Positions 29,959 through 39,865 of a stretch of 64,000 nucleotides of DNA are shown in pieces. How positions within the stretch are numbered: position 1 is the stretch's first letter; each line of letters begins with the position of its first letter. A program made the position numbers and the translations under genes. Source of the DNA: Cercophora sp. LCS_1 (Eukaryota; Ascomycota; Sordariomycetes; Sordariales; Lasiosphaeriaceae); contig JAPZLL010000037.1 of the NCBI GenBank assembly GCA_036250225.1, positions 124,001 through 188,000 of the forward strand, read 5' to 3'. The notes under the pieces were generated by a model. It worked only from the letters and a program-made list of their open reading frames with translations. It ran no database searches and was not told the origin of the DNA.

Positions 29959-31053
29959 TGTGCCGTTTCGAGTTTTGTTTGACCGGTTTCCGGTCCCGGT
30001 CCGTAATGTCCAGCTGGATTGTTCGCAAACGTCTACATGGATGCAATGGCGGCAATCATGGTTTTGACCGGGATGCGCCTTTTAAATAAATAAGGAAATC
30101 GGCGATCAAACCCTTCCGTTGTCACTCACACCCAAGGATCGACCAACGCTGCAGTGGAATCCCGGACCGCCAAATCAGCCTTGGGAACCCGTGGGATCAC
30201 CACCTCCTTGACGACCCTCCGTGGACTTCCGGCTGACCTTCCACGCATCTTCCAGAACGTGGGACGTCACAAGCGTGTGCACTGCCACGAATTGTCGCCC
30301 GGGCTGACGAATCAAGGGGTGGGGCTGTGGAATGCGACACTGCGGCTCCCACATTGCACCGCCACGCTCGGTGTTCGTCTGGACACCGATACATCCCACA
30401 CGCTTCGCTAATCTGGGGCACTGCGGGATTCGGGTGGGACGGACGAAACGGATTTTGGAGCGTGAAATTGGGAGTGAAGCTCTTTGGGATGTTTTTGGAC
30501 ACCGAGTTTGTGTCCTGGTGGTGGTGGTGGTTGACGCGCGTCGGGTTGAGTTGGGCGTTTTTTTTTTTTTTGAGGTAAAAGCGGTTGGCAATACGTGAGG
30601 CGGTTTTGAATGAGAGGCGGTTGGAGGTGCTTCGCCGCCGGTCCGGTGTCTTCTGGGGCAAAGTCGGCTGAAATTCTCTGCGACGTGCAGCGCGGTTGAT
30701 AGATGTGTAAAACAGAGTGATGAACAGCCGCCCCTTGCGCTTTCACGTTGGTTGAGAGTTCATGTCAGCGCAAGGCTCTCGCTGGGAGGAAGCATCGCGG
30801 AGCGCCACATCAGCATATCACAAGAAAAAGTAAACTGATGGCACCAATCAAATGGTCTAGCTGAAAAGCAAACCTAAACTGGATACCATCCCAAACCGTG
30901 CGCCTCGGTCCCCTGGGTATCTCAAGCCAAACATTGACACCGAGTTTGTGTCCTGGTGGTGGTGGTCGCGTTGAAAGCAAATTGCATCCCATTCCGTCTC
31001 AAGCAATTCCAATATCCCACACCAATGTCCAACCCCAGCTTATCCTTCGTTCC
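29959..31053. other. Intergenic with a duplicated 31-base block
   Basis: Upstream flank of the GRDP gene. It holds a T14 tract (30558-30571) and the two direct repeats listed separately. No gene is supported. Confidence 0.45.
30498..30966 (+). repeat. Two identical 31-base direct repeats
   Basis: Positions 30498-30528 and 30936-30966 are identical (GACACCGAGTTTGTGTCC followed by TGGTGGTGGTGGT); the first part is itself a GACAC...GTGTC hairpin. They are 438 bases apart, non-coding, with unrelated flanks. Confidence 0.85.
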
Positions 31054-32703
31054 CTAGTGTTCAACCATGTCCTCCTCGTTATCATCTGCCCACGAGGAAT
31101 TGTCGTACGAGTACGTGGCAATGTCGGTGAGCCAGAAATTTTCTCCTTCTGGGGTAGTCAGAGTCAGCTCGGGGCCAGTGCCCTTGCTCAGCTGGTCCGG
31201 GGCCGTGAGCGTAACCCAGGTGCAACGGTGAAGACGGCCATAGTCGGTGTACTTATCGCGATACAGGTACATATGGCCGGTCTGGTCAATCCAAGACTCC
31301 AAGGCCCACTTTGCGTTCTCTAGGCCGGTGTGAGTAAGACGGGGACGTTGTGGGTGACAGTGGTAGCCCTCGGAGTCCGTATCGTCATCGTCCGGGTCGT
31401 ATCCATCTCCATCCTCGTAGGATTCCTCCCCGGTCGTGTGTGAAGTGGACGAGCTAGCGCCGCCAGGAGAACGGACGAGAGGGGTTGGGTCTTCTTCATC
31501 TGACTCTTGCTGGTCGCAGAACTCCTCGGAGTTGCTATTGTCCTCGTCGACGTCGTAGCCGGCTTCCTTCATAATCTTGCGCAAAATGGACGGGATAGGG
31601 TGGTCAGGGAAGTCCGTATCGTCATGATCAGCATCGTGACCACCGTTATCTTCAGAGTATTCCAGCGTGGTCAGCTCTGGAGTAAGCAGTCGGGGGCAGC
31701 TGGAAGAGTCACTGCCGCCACCCTCGGCGATTCCTTCGCCCAATTCATCTGCGGTCGTCTCCGGAGTAGACGAGTTATCGGCATTAGTATCGTAACCATC
31801 ATCGCCGTGGGATTTCTCCTCGGTGGTTTCCGGATTGAACAGCGCGGGGCAGCTAGGGGAGTCGGTATCACTGATGTCTGCATCATAGCCATCATTTTTG
31901 CCGCATTTCTCTGCAGTCGTCTTTGGAGTAGACAGCGAGGGGCAACCCGAAAGGTCGGTGTCAACATCCGCATCGTATCCGTCGTCGTCCTCCCAGGACT
32001 CCCTCGTGGCTGTCTTTCCTGTGGACAGGGCGGGGTGACCAGAAAAGTTGGGGTTTTCATCATCCGCGTCATAACCATCGGTTTCTTCGCAAGATTCCTT
32101 TGTGGTCGAGCCGTGTATCTCGGTGTCCATCTCTGGAGTATTCGGTGGAGTGAGACAGCTCACAAAGTCTGTATGGTCATCATCTGCGTCGTCTCCGTTA
32201 TCGTCTCTGCAGGACTCGTCCGTGGTCGTATCCGGGGTGGATGGGACGTGAAAACCAGGGAGACGGACGACAGGAGTGATGTCTTCGTCGGGACCCGAGT
32301 CTTCGACGATCGTCTGAATGTCGGATGGAGCAACGGGCTCCTGCAAGTGGAAGCGGGGTGCGATATCCTCTTCCTCCTGCTCAGGCTCCTCCATGATGGC
32401 CTGCAGGGTGGGGGCCAAATAAGAGTGCCCGTAGGAAAGCTCTTCTTCGTCGCCGTCAGTAACCGACTCATCGTTGTCGATAGGCATTTCGTCCCGCTGA
32501 GTAGCCACCTCGTCACTGTTGTGAGCCGCTTCCTCGCTCTTGATCATCCAATCTCTGAACTCGCTGCCGCCTTCGAGCCCGTCCGGGTAACGCTCGATAA
32601 ACGAAATAAGCTCGTCATTGGAAAGAGGCTTGATCTTGGCGACACCGTCGGCGGTCTCACGGAACCAATACATATCCCCGTCTTCTCCGAGGGCGTACTC
32701 CAT
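31054..32703 (-). CDS. Acidic repeat protein
   Basis: A 549-residue intronless ORF. Residues 1-60 (YWFRETADGVAKIKPLSNDELISFIERYPDGLE) and the last 90 (ENAKWALESWIDQTGHMYLYRDKY..., LTLTTPEGENFWLTDIATYSYD) look folded. Between them are about seven diverged repeats of 35-45 residues with the pattern E-S-x-E-x-x-DGYDAD-x-x-DTD-x-x-CP-x-LSTP-x-TT. The whole is very acidic. No membrane segment or signal peptide is present. I do not recognise a family; the DGYDAD units could bind divalent cations but do not match an EF-hand. Its long plus-strand mirror ORF is a shadow. Confidence 0.75.
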   Translation of the reverse strand: MEYALGEDGDMYWFRETADGVAKIKPLSNDELISFIERYPDGLEGGSEFRDWMIKSEEAAHNSDEVATQRDEMPIDNDESVTDGDEEELSYGHSYLAPTLQAIMEEPEQEEEDIAPRFHLQEPVAPSDIQTIVEDSGPDEDITPVVRLPGFHVPSTPDTTTDESCRDDNGDDADDDHTDFVSCLTPPNTPEMDTEIHGSTTKESCEETDGYDADDENPNFSGHPALSTGKTATRESWEDDDGYDADVDTDLSGCPSLSTPKTTAEKCGKNDGYDADISDTDSPSCPALFNPETTEEKSHGDDGYDTNADNSSTPETTADELGEGIAEGGGSDSSSCPRLLTPELTTLEYSEDNGGHDADHDDTDFPDHPIPSILRKIMKEAGYDVDEDNSNSEEFCDQQESDEEDPTPLVRSPGGASSSTSHTTGEESYEDGDGYDPDDDDTDSEGYHCHPQRPRLTHTGLENAKWALESWIDQTGHMYLYRDKYTDYGRLHRCTWVTLTAPDQLSKGTGPELTLTTPEGENFWLTDIATYSYDNSSWADDNEEDMVEH

Positions 32704-32739
32704 GTTGGATCTCTCCGAAGCCCAGGTCTTGACTGGTTT

Positions 32740-34083
32740 CTAGACAGGAAGGCCGGCCTGGATTGCGGGAGATGTGGTGGAGCACTCGGGGCTCTCGTTT
32801 GCGGCAAGGGTAGATGCCTTGCTTGGTGATTGGAGAGACGGCTCGTTGGTTGCAGAGGAGTTCAGATCAACCGGTGAAAGCACTTTGGCGTCTTTGGTTG
32901 CCTTCTTCGCGGCTCTGAGTGGAGAGACCGGCAGTGTGTCGTCGGCGCTGTTGCTGCAAAGCGTCTCAGAGGAAGAGAGAGTGCTGTTTAAAAGTTAGCC
33001 CAAAGCTCTTGAAAGTTACGCTCGTTTTGCTGCTGAAAACAACTGAGGACCACCGAGTTTATTCCGCCCTCCAAGTTTATTCTGCGGCCTTCAGACCGTA
33101 AACCCCAAAGAAGACCCGGACGAAAGAAAGTTTGATCCTTACCTTGTGCGCGAAGAGCCAGACGAAGGGCTCTCCTCCTCTTCATCATCCGAGAAGTAAG
33201 AGGGAAGCAGATTGTCATCTTCATCGGAATCGCAGCTCTTGTAGAGGGCGTTGTCGCTATTCGTGTCTGAACCGCAAGAGCAAAACGCTGCGTCGTCTTC
33301 AGAATGGGGGGGGCGAGTGTTCTCGTTATCCGCGTCGTAGTCCTCCATCGGATCCTGTGCGTGGAAAGTGGAAGCAGCAGCAACTCCCGCTCGAAGCTCG
33401 TTCGTCGCTGCTACCGTACGGCGAACGAATCGTCTCACGCAGGTAATTCCGGCTCTCACAAGCTTTGCCATCTTCGCTGTGGCTGCTTTGACGACGGGTG
33501 TGACTCCGGCTCTCAAAAGCGCTACCATCTTCACCACCAGGCGGCGAACCGCGCATGCGACTTCGGCAGGCCCGCCCATCGTCGTCACTGTGGCTCCGGC
33601 TCTCGAAATTGATCTCATCCGCATTGCGCGGTGGCGCTCCATCGTTGCCCTAAGGGCAAAAACAGCAACCAAGATAACGACCATCTTCGCTGCCCTGCCT
33701 CGAGTCACAGGAGAAGTTCCGGCCACAAGGCCTTCCATCGCTGACATATCCTCGCTCCTGAAAGATTCTTGGTTGTATGCCTGAATCATAGTCCGGCCGG
33801 TCTTGCTCCCTGGAGGTGATGGTCGCATCAGCATGCGCAAATGAAAGGTCAAGGTGGGGGAAGAGCGCACGCCGCTATTCGCGACATCGGGACAGATTCT
33901 TCTAAGGATTCAAGACTCACCTGAGATGATGGAGACAAGAAAGTAGACGAATGAGGCGTAAAAGGCGCCCGCGACTGGGTTCTTCGGGCCAGGACCGTTG
34001 CTGCAACGCGACGCGTTAGGGATCACGACGCACATCTGAGGCGGGGAAACTCTCTCGGTCGGCGAAGCGGCGCTTGCATCCAT
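32740..34083 (-). CDS. Membrane protein with acidic Ser-rich C terminus, three exons
   Basis: Exons 34083-33921, 33809-33143 and 32983-32740 join through introns of 111 bases (GTGAGT, CTCCAG) and 159 bases (GTAAGG, CTAAC, AACAG); the total is 357 residues. Exon 1 encodes a Pro-containing leader and a membrane segment (VAGAFYASFVYFLVSIISG). Exon 2 has a second hydrophobic stretch (AAKMVVILVAVFALRATM), a long Ala/Val/Arg-rich region, then an abrupt acidic part (MEDYDADNENTRPPHSEDD, SCDSDEDDNLLPSYFSDDEEEE). Exon 3 is Ser/Thr-rich. The gene ends 37 bases upstream of the acidic repeat protein's start on the same strand, and both contain DYDAD/GYDAD-type acidic motifs, so shared ancestry or function is possible. 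Family unknown. Confidence 0.65.
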
Positions 34084-34778
34084 CTTCGTTGGCGCGTTGC
34101 AAAGTCGCGAAGAAAATGCGTTGCGCGGAAGAAAATAGTTCTAGAGATCAAACCTGATGAGCGAATCAATCCAAATAGGGGCGGAAGAGATAAGAGTGAC
34201 GGTGATCAAGGTTGCGGCGATCAAGGTTGCGATTGATCGAGAGGAAGAATTGCAAAACTATGAGAAGAGAGAGGAGCGGCAGAGGAGCTCAAGAAAGGTG
34301 GTCCAGTGACCGGGGTGACGACCCAGTAACAGCGCGTTGTTGACTAAGCAAACGATGGAGATGGTGTCTGAATTTTCTGCTGGAGCGTGTCGGTTGCCTG
34401 GGCAGTGGGGGCTCTGAACTTGTGAAGGAAGGCGCGACGAAAGATGGGATGGCAGATGTTGGGCGCTTCTCTGCGGACTCCACCAAGACCTCAATCTCGT
34501 GTGGCCCAGCGTTTAAGGCGGGATCCTGGTTCCTCGCCATTTCTTGAACTCTGATACTGTAGTGAGCAACAAGAATCCAGATTCCGCGACCCTGTGCATC
34601 TGTGTGACGGTGACGACAACTGCCACGATGTCCGGGAAGGTACAGACATGGCAACGGACTGAGCGGCTTGTCACGGGGCTCCATTGCAAGGGATCAAATC
34701 AGCCAGAGAACGGGGTCACAGTGATTGGGCGAAACTTGGCAACGTATCACAGATTGTCCTGCCCCAAGCCCAAACCTA
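34084..34778. other. Intergenic
   Basis: Nothing recognised. A minus-strand 131-codon ORF (34289-34684) is Pro/Ser/Arg-rich and has no support. Confidence 0.35.
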
Positions 34779-35873
34779 TCAAAAGTACATTAATGGCTCA
34801 ACCTCGATCCTCTTCAACTTCCGAAATGGCGTTATCCACTTATCCAAACCCTCCATCCCATCCGAGTCCGCCAAAGGCTTCTTGTTGGAATCGCCCCTCC
34901 GAATCACGTCCAGCCCAAAAAGATCCAGCCCAAAAAGTAAATGAGTCGCTCTTGCCTCGTGTCTACCGGTATTGCCGGGGTGATGCGACGGGCGCGACAA
35001 CTCGATCATGTTCTGCATACGGAGCGTCTCCAAGGCCGGAAAGGCATCCCGGAACGCCGCCCAAAAGCTGCAACACCAGCCGTCGGGCGGGATGCCGGGG
35101 GTCAGGAGGGGGTTATGAGACACGGGATTGGTCGTCACACACTGGATGGTGACGTTGCGGATGCGCTCCTTGAGGGCGTCGCCAGCGATATGGGAGGGGT
35201 ACGAGCTCCCCACGATACCCACTCGAGTCCGAAGGGTTTTCCGAAGGACGATAACGAGAGATGGCCTGCCACGGGGGGCTTTTTCAGTGCAGGCTCGGCA
35301 GTTCTCCGCCATCATGTAAGCCATGCGGGCGCTGAAAGGGCTGTTGGGCCTGTTGAAGACGGCGATGCTGATGCTGTCGTCGAGACTAAAGGGGATTGAA
35401 TGCTCCGATGGTTGGCCCCAGTGTTCGATTGCAAATTTCCTGGACTCTTTGCACACGTAGTAGAGCGGGATGCTCGTCCAGGGAGGTGACTTGCAGGAGT
35501 CAAGCAGAATCTTGCTTTTCTCGTAGCGGTGCTCGGCATCGGCCTCAATCTGTCGAGGGCATGCGGCCGATCGCCAGACCATCAACCGAAGCTCATACGG
35601 GAGCCAGAGGAAACGAGGGAATTTGCGTGTGCTTGGAGCAACAACGACAGGCCTAGGATGGGCCGGGCGTGTGGTTTTCTTGCTGTCGCCGCGCAGGAAC
35701 CATTCCGCCTGTGAATAGTCGGCGTCCCGATTAAGTGTCGTAGACCTGATCTCGCTGACGATGTTCGACCAGGTGAACGGTTCGTTGCTTTCTGTGCGGT
35801 GGCCGTCGCTTGGGATGGTGATTATGTGCGTGCTCAAGCTCCCAGCCCTGCAACAGGGAAGTTTGCAGGTCAT
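34779..35873 (-). CDS. 2EXR-domain protein 1
   Basis: An intronless 364-residue ORF; the ATG at 35873 is the first true ATG in a good context (AAAATGACC). The region RKFPRFLWLPYELRLMVWRSA (about 83-103) is the hallmark of the fungal 2EXR family (F-P-x-F-x-x-LP-x-ELR-x-x-IW). It is followed by the usual IPLYYVCKESRKFAIEHWG and PFSLDDSISI blocks. The C-terminal part contains FPALETLRMQNMIE and ends with RKLKRIEVEPLMYF. The family's function is unknown; many paralogues exist per genome. A second member lies directly upstream. Confidence 0.8.
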   Translation of the reverse strand: MTCKLPCCRAGSLSTHIITIPSDGHRTESNEPFTWSNIVSEIRSTTLNRDADYSQAEWFLRGDSKKTTRPAHPRPVVVAPSTRKFPRFLWLPYELRLMVWRSAACPRQIEADAEHRYEKSKILLDSCKSPPWTSIPLYYVCKESRKFAIEHWGQPSEHSIPFSLDDSISIAVFNRPNSPFSARMAYMMAENCRACTEKAPRGRPSLVIVLRKTLRTRVGIVGSSYPSHIAGDALKERIRNVTIQCVTTNPVSHNPLLTPGIPPDGWCCSFWAAFRDAFPALETLRMQNMIELSRPSHHPGNTGRHEARATHLLFGLDLFGLDVIRRGDSNKKPLADSDGMEGLDKWITPFRKLKRIEVEPLMYF

Positions 35874-36394
35874 TTTTGCGTGGTGTAGGAAACGCAAGGA
35901 ATGGTGGTGTCGTTGTCGCAAGGTGTTGGGAGGGCGTTGGCGATGAATTTGCGGACGACTTCGGTCGATGAACTATCTATCACGTTGGTGTTCTCTCAAC
36001 CTTTTTGCTAATCCCGTCGGCATTTTTGACGTATGAGGAGAAATCTGGGCGACGCAACCGAAAACTTAGATACCTAGCTATTACCGAGGGGGTAACAGCA
36101 ACCGAGGTAATGTCGGCGCCACGCGAGGTTAAATGCCTCCCCAACATGCGTTCACAGACATGTCTCAATGTTGAAAGTCACTGCAGATAGCATCCAAAAC
36201 CACAAAACCTTCTACGCTGGGATGAATGTCTCTCCTATTACATGAAGCTGAGTGGCCGTGTAGTAGCGATGTCAGCATTGACAGCTCAGAGTGATTGTCA
36301 CGCAAATTGTTACAATCTCACACAGCGAGCTGAACGAAATGTATGAAAGGTACCTCAGGTATGTCCCTTTCCGCTGCGGACCTCTATCCCATCG
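35874..36394. other. Spacer between the two 2EXR genes
   Basis: Probably promoter of the first 2EXR gene and 3' flank of the second. No further motif. Confidence 0.4.
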
Positions 36395-37903
36395 TCACTC
36401 CTCCTCAATGCCCGACCCATCTAGACGGGTTGCATTATTGAGATCCAACAAAGCTCCACGCCCGACCATGATGTAAGAATCGGAATCACCCTGGTTGGGG
36501 CTACCCCAACCACCGTCATTAGCAGACACACCACGAGCGTCTAGAATGATATTCTTCAGGAACTTGAACGGGACTTTATTATTGTCCCTACCCTCCAGCA
36601 CCTTATACCATAGGGGTTGGAGGATATTGTCCCTCCCGATGCTCGTAGCCTCGAGAGCCATGATGAAGCTAACTCTAGCAAAGTCGTAGACGCTCGACTC
36701 GAGAAGGTTCGTGCCTTTCGGGCGGGCGATCTTTGGGGCTGTGATGGTAATAGTAGACAGACGTGGGAGGGTCTTTAGAATGGTCTCTAGAAGCTTCTTG
36801 TGGTCCATGAGAACATGCTTGTCCATGACGGCCTGGAGTAGGAAATTGCAAGAAATTGTTTTTACCCTCTCCCCAAACTCCCGATCGGGGATGTGGATTG
36901 TGTTGTTGGGCTTCCTGATGACCAAGGGCGCCGCCACAATCTCGGCCGAACTGGGAAGACACGAGCGACAGATCGTCTCGGAAAGGGTGTCGTTCGTCGG
37001 CTGGGGCTCATAGTTGGTCATGGCGGCGGAGACAGCAATGGTGTCCTGGATGCTAAAGGGCAGGCTGTGTGGAGTCGGCATTCCAAAGGAGGACATTGCC
37101 ACGGCTCGGGATTCCTGGCATATCTGGAATAGTTCGATGTCGTTCCAGGTTCTTCCATGTTCGAGAACGAACTTGAATCCGTTATTGTTGTCGCCGTTGC
37201 GACGGATTTCGGTAGTGATGGTGATGGGATCGACGTTGAGAAGCCAGATGGCGCGTCGGAGCTTGAAAGGCAGGCGTTTGAACTGAGGAAAGGTTTTATG
37301 GAACAACGTGACGGAGCCGTTGCCGCGGACCTGCTCGTGGTCTACAGTGTCGTCATCACGCCTCTCCCTGGTTTCGCCACCCTGCTTGCCGCCGAAATCA
37401 CGGCTGTCTGTGGAGATGGCCTTCTTGCCGTGATTGCCATCGCCGCGATGGCGGTGCTCAGGATTACCGTGATCGTTATCGGCGCTCTCGTTGTCGCAGG
37501 ATTTGCCGTGTTCGGTATGACAGCACTCGTCGTTGCTGGAATGATGGTGGTGCTCGGTATCGCCAGGTTGGTTGTCGTTGGCCCCATCATTGGCGTGCCC
37601 GTGGTTCTCTTGATCGTCCTCGTCCAACTGCTCGTCTTCCGGATGAGTACTGATATGATACTTTGGAGCCACGCATTGAGCCAGAGGATGGAGATCGCGG
37701 GTGATGCTTTGCCATGCGTAGAGGTTTGCGTTAGAAATGGTGATCACCTTGTACTCGACCGGCGGGTCGTCTTTGTGATCGGCGATAGAACTCGAGTCCG
37801 CGTCCTCAATTGTGTCGCCTGGAAGTTGGACCGCTGCACCGGGGTACGTCCACTCTGCTGTATCGGCCATGTTAGCTATCGAAGGATTGTTTTCAGTTGC
37901 CAT
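36395..37903 (-). CDS. 2EXR-like protein 2 with His/Asp/Asn-rich insert
   Basis: An intronless 502-residue ORF. The 2EXR signature is FPQFKRLPFKLRRAIWLLNVDP (about 205-226), then FQICQESRAVAMSSFGMP and PFSIQDTIAVS in the same order as its neighbour. It differs by about 110 extra N-terminal residues rich in His, Asp, Asn and Glu (EHHHHSSNDECCHTEHGK, DNDHGNPEHRHRGDGNHG), which could bind metal ions. The C terminus has TLPRLSTITITAPK and LKNIILDARGVS. Same strand, same order of blocks and close spacing suggest an old tandem duplication. Confidence 0.8.
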   Translation of the reverse strand: MATENNPSIANMADTAEWTYPGAAVQLPGDTIEDADSSSIADHKDDPPVEYKVITISNANLYAWQSITRDLHPLAQCVAPKYHISTHPEDEQLDEDDQENHGHANDGANDNQPGDTEHHHHSSNDECCHTEHGKSCDNESADNDHGNPEHRHRGDGNHGKKAISTDSRDFGGKQGGETRERRDDDTVDHEQVRGNGSVTLFHKTFPQFKRLPFKLRRAIWLLNVDPITITTEIRRNGDNNNGFKFVLEHGRTWNDIELFQICQESRAVAMSSFGMPTPHSLPFSIQDTIAVSAAMTNYEPQPTNDTLSETICRSCLPSSAEIVAAPLVIRKPNNTIHIPDREFGERVKTISCNFLLQAVMDKHVLMDHKKLLETILKTLPRLSTITITAPKIARPKGTNLLESSVYDFARVSFIMALEATSIGRDNILQPLWYKVLEGRDNNKVPFKFLKNIILDARGVSANDGGWGSPNQGDSDSYIMVGRGALLDLNNATRLDGSGIEEE

Positions 37904-38714
37904 GATCTGTGTTGCGCAAATCTCTTCTCGATGATGGTGAAAAGCGTGATGGAAAGGTGAGGTATGGAAGGGAAAAAAGGAAGGGAAGTTTAAGAATCTG
38001 CGCGGGGCACTCGGTATATTTTTTATGCGTTCCTCCTTCGACCCTTTGCTCTTCCGACGCGTCTTACCCTAGTGAATGGCCCCTTCGTAGGCATAGGGCT
38101 CAGTAGGCTAGTAGGGAGATTCCACCTCATGCCGGTGTTGTGACACGTCTCGCGGAATTCGGGACGACATTTTGAAGATATGGGTCTTATCTTTGACACG
38201 AGTGCGGGTGTGGCGTCAAAGGCAAAGATAAGAAGCTGTCAGAGCTTAATGCGTTTTACAGATACTTCTCAAGATTGAAAGTCACCATCGATACTGCCCC
38301 AAAACAGCCGAGTTTCATGGTGTCAACTCTTTGACATATTTATTAAGGCTGTGACAATTGCGCTTCCTCAATCAATTGTTCGTTGACGTTCTCCAAACCA
38401 TACCTAGGTACTAGTAAAAAGCTAAAGATGGCACGATCGGCTTTGATATTGAGTCCTCCTCTCGTGCCCCGTCTCCTTGGGAATGACCTGCTACAAAAAC
38501 ACAACACTACCTATCGCACATGACAGTTTCGTATGATCAAAGCACAAGTAAAGATTAAAGAAGAAACGGACGGGCAATAAGGAGTGTATTTAGATTTGGA
38601 AGCTATCAAACCTGGGCTTCCGTCAACTCCCTACTCAAATTTAATGATCCCAGCAGCAATGTCGGTGAATGGCGTTAAAGAGATCGATGGGGCTCGCACG
38701 TGGGTGTTGTAGAG
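37904..38714. other. Intergenic
   Basis: Promoter side of the second 2EXR gene, with an AT-rich ATATTTTTTATG stretch at about 38018-38029 that could serve as its TATA element. No gene is seen. Confidence 0.4.
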
Positions 38715-39150
38715 TTACCGACGGGGCCGGAGCGCCACAAAGGCAACGGCAGCTATGGCTATAACCGGAACCACAACGTTGTAGATGGCTCTTGAGTTGG
38801 TCTCGGCGGCTCTTGCGCGGGCGTTGAGGGCGTGCGCTGTGGTGATGGAGTCGGCTGCCGCTACGGCCTGTTCGAGGAGCTCGGGAGCGAGCTTGTCATC
38901 GTCCCGGACGCGAAGGTACAACGCGCCATTTGCCGTGGTGCACATGATGAGTGATTGTGAGGCATCATCGTCGAAGACGGGGGGGAATTCGTCGCCGCGC
39001 GGATCGTCGCGCGGAACTTCGCGCAGAACGGCAAGGGCGCCTGCAACTAAATGTCACCGTTAGCAGCGGCGTCAACTATCTTCCCATTGAGGTGAGGGTG
39101 GAGCGAAGCAACTTACGGGCGGTGAGTCCTTGAATAACTTGCTGCTCCAT
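38715..39150 (-). CDS. Small tail-anchored protein, two exons
   Basis: Exon 1 (39150-39117, 11 codons, MEQQVIQGLTA) joins exon 2 (39046-38715) through a 70-base intron with GTAAGT, GCTAAC and TTTAG signals; the product has 121 residues. After a short helix comes ALAVLREVPRDDPRGDEFPPVFDDD, then TTANGALYLRVRDDDKLAPELLEQAVAAADSITTAHALNARARAAETN, a helical segment that may form a coiled coil, and a C-terminal membrane helix (IYNVVVPVIAIAAVAFVALRPRR) with a basic end. This is the layout of tail-anchored proteins of mitochondria, peroxisomes or ER. No family recognised. Confidence 0.65.
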
Positions 39151-39865
39151 GGTGGGCGGTCGATGGTAGAAGATCGAGATGATGCGGAGAATAAAGGCCT
39201 CCATTTTTTTTCTTTGGCAGAGAGGTTCCTTTTTTCTTGTGCAAAATTGCTTAGTCGCGTACTGCTTGGTCGCGTACGTGGTCTTGTTGTAAAGGGTTTG
39301 TGTTGCTCCGGGGGCTCTGCACGCTGTTTAGTTGCGAATGTGCTTGCGCTACGCTACCTTATGGTCCCATAATGTCGGGCGCTGAGGTGAATGAATTTGG
39401 CAGTGGGAAAGCACAGGCCCACTGTATGTACGTCAAAAATTCACTCCAAGGCAGTTACATCGCCTCTCAGGCTCTTCTTCATCACACAATGTGACATGTT
39501 ATCAGGACTCCATATTACACACTGCCCGAGACTCCTGCGCAATGACTTGTGCAGATTGTCACCGACATAGCCCTCAATCATTCGAGATATACGACTTTAC
39601 CCTTGCAGACGCTGCCTTTGCCGCTCTGATCACCCGCGAGAACACAAAGAAAACGGAAAACAATAGGCAGTGGGTGGCACAAGATGTTGTTTTACCCTAA
39701 GGTTGCCTACTCGGGCTTTATCTGGCCAAGCCGGGAGGCGCCCTTGGCAACTCAATCTCAACGACAACCACTCAATGCGATTATTTACGAGTCCACGACT
39801 CTGGTATCATTAACAGAAATCATTTCCGCCTATTATCTTGTCCCCCCATGTCCTGTCCAGATTAC
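39151..39865. other. Intergenic
   Basis: Between the tail-anchored gene's promoter side and the 3' end of the OPT gene. Nothing recognised. Confidence 0.4.

Noticed and set aside
31507..32829. 440-codon plus-strand ORF
   Set aside because: It is the antisense frame of the acidic repeat protein; its Val/Ile/Arg repeats mirror the Asp codons.
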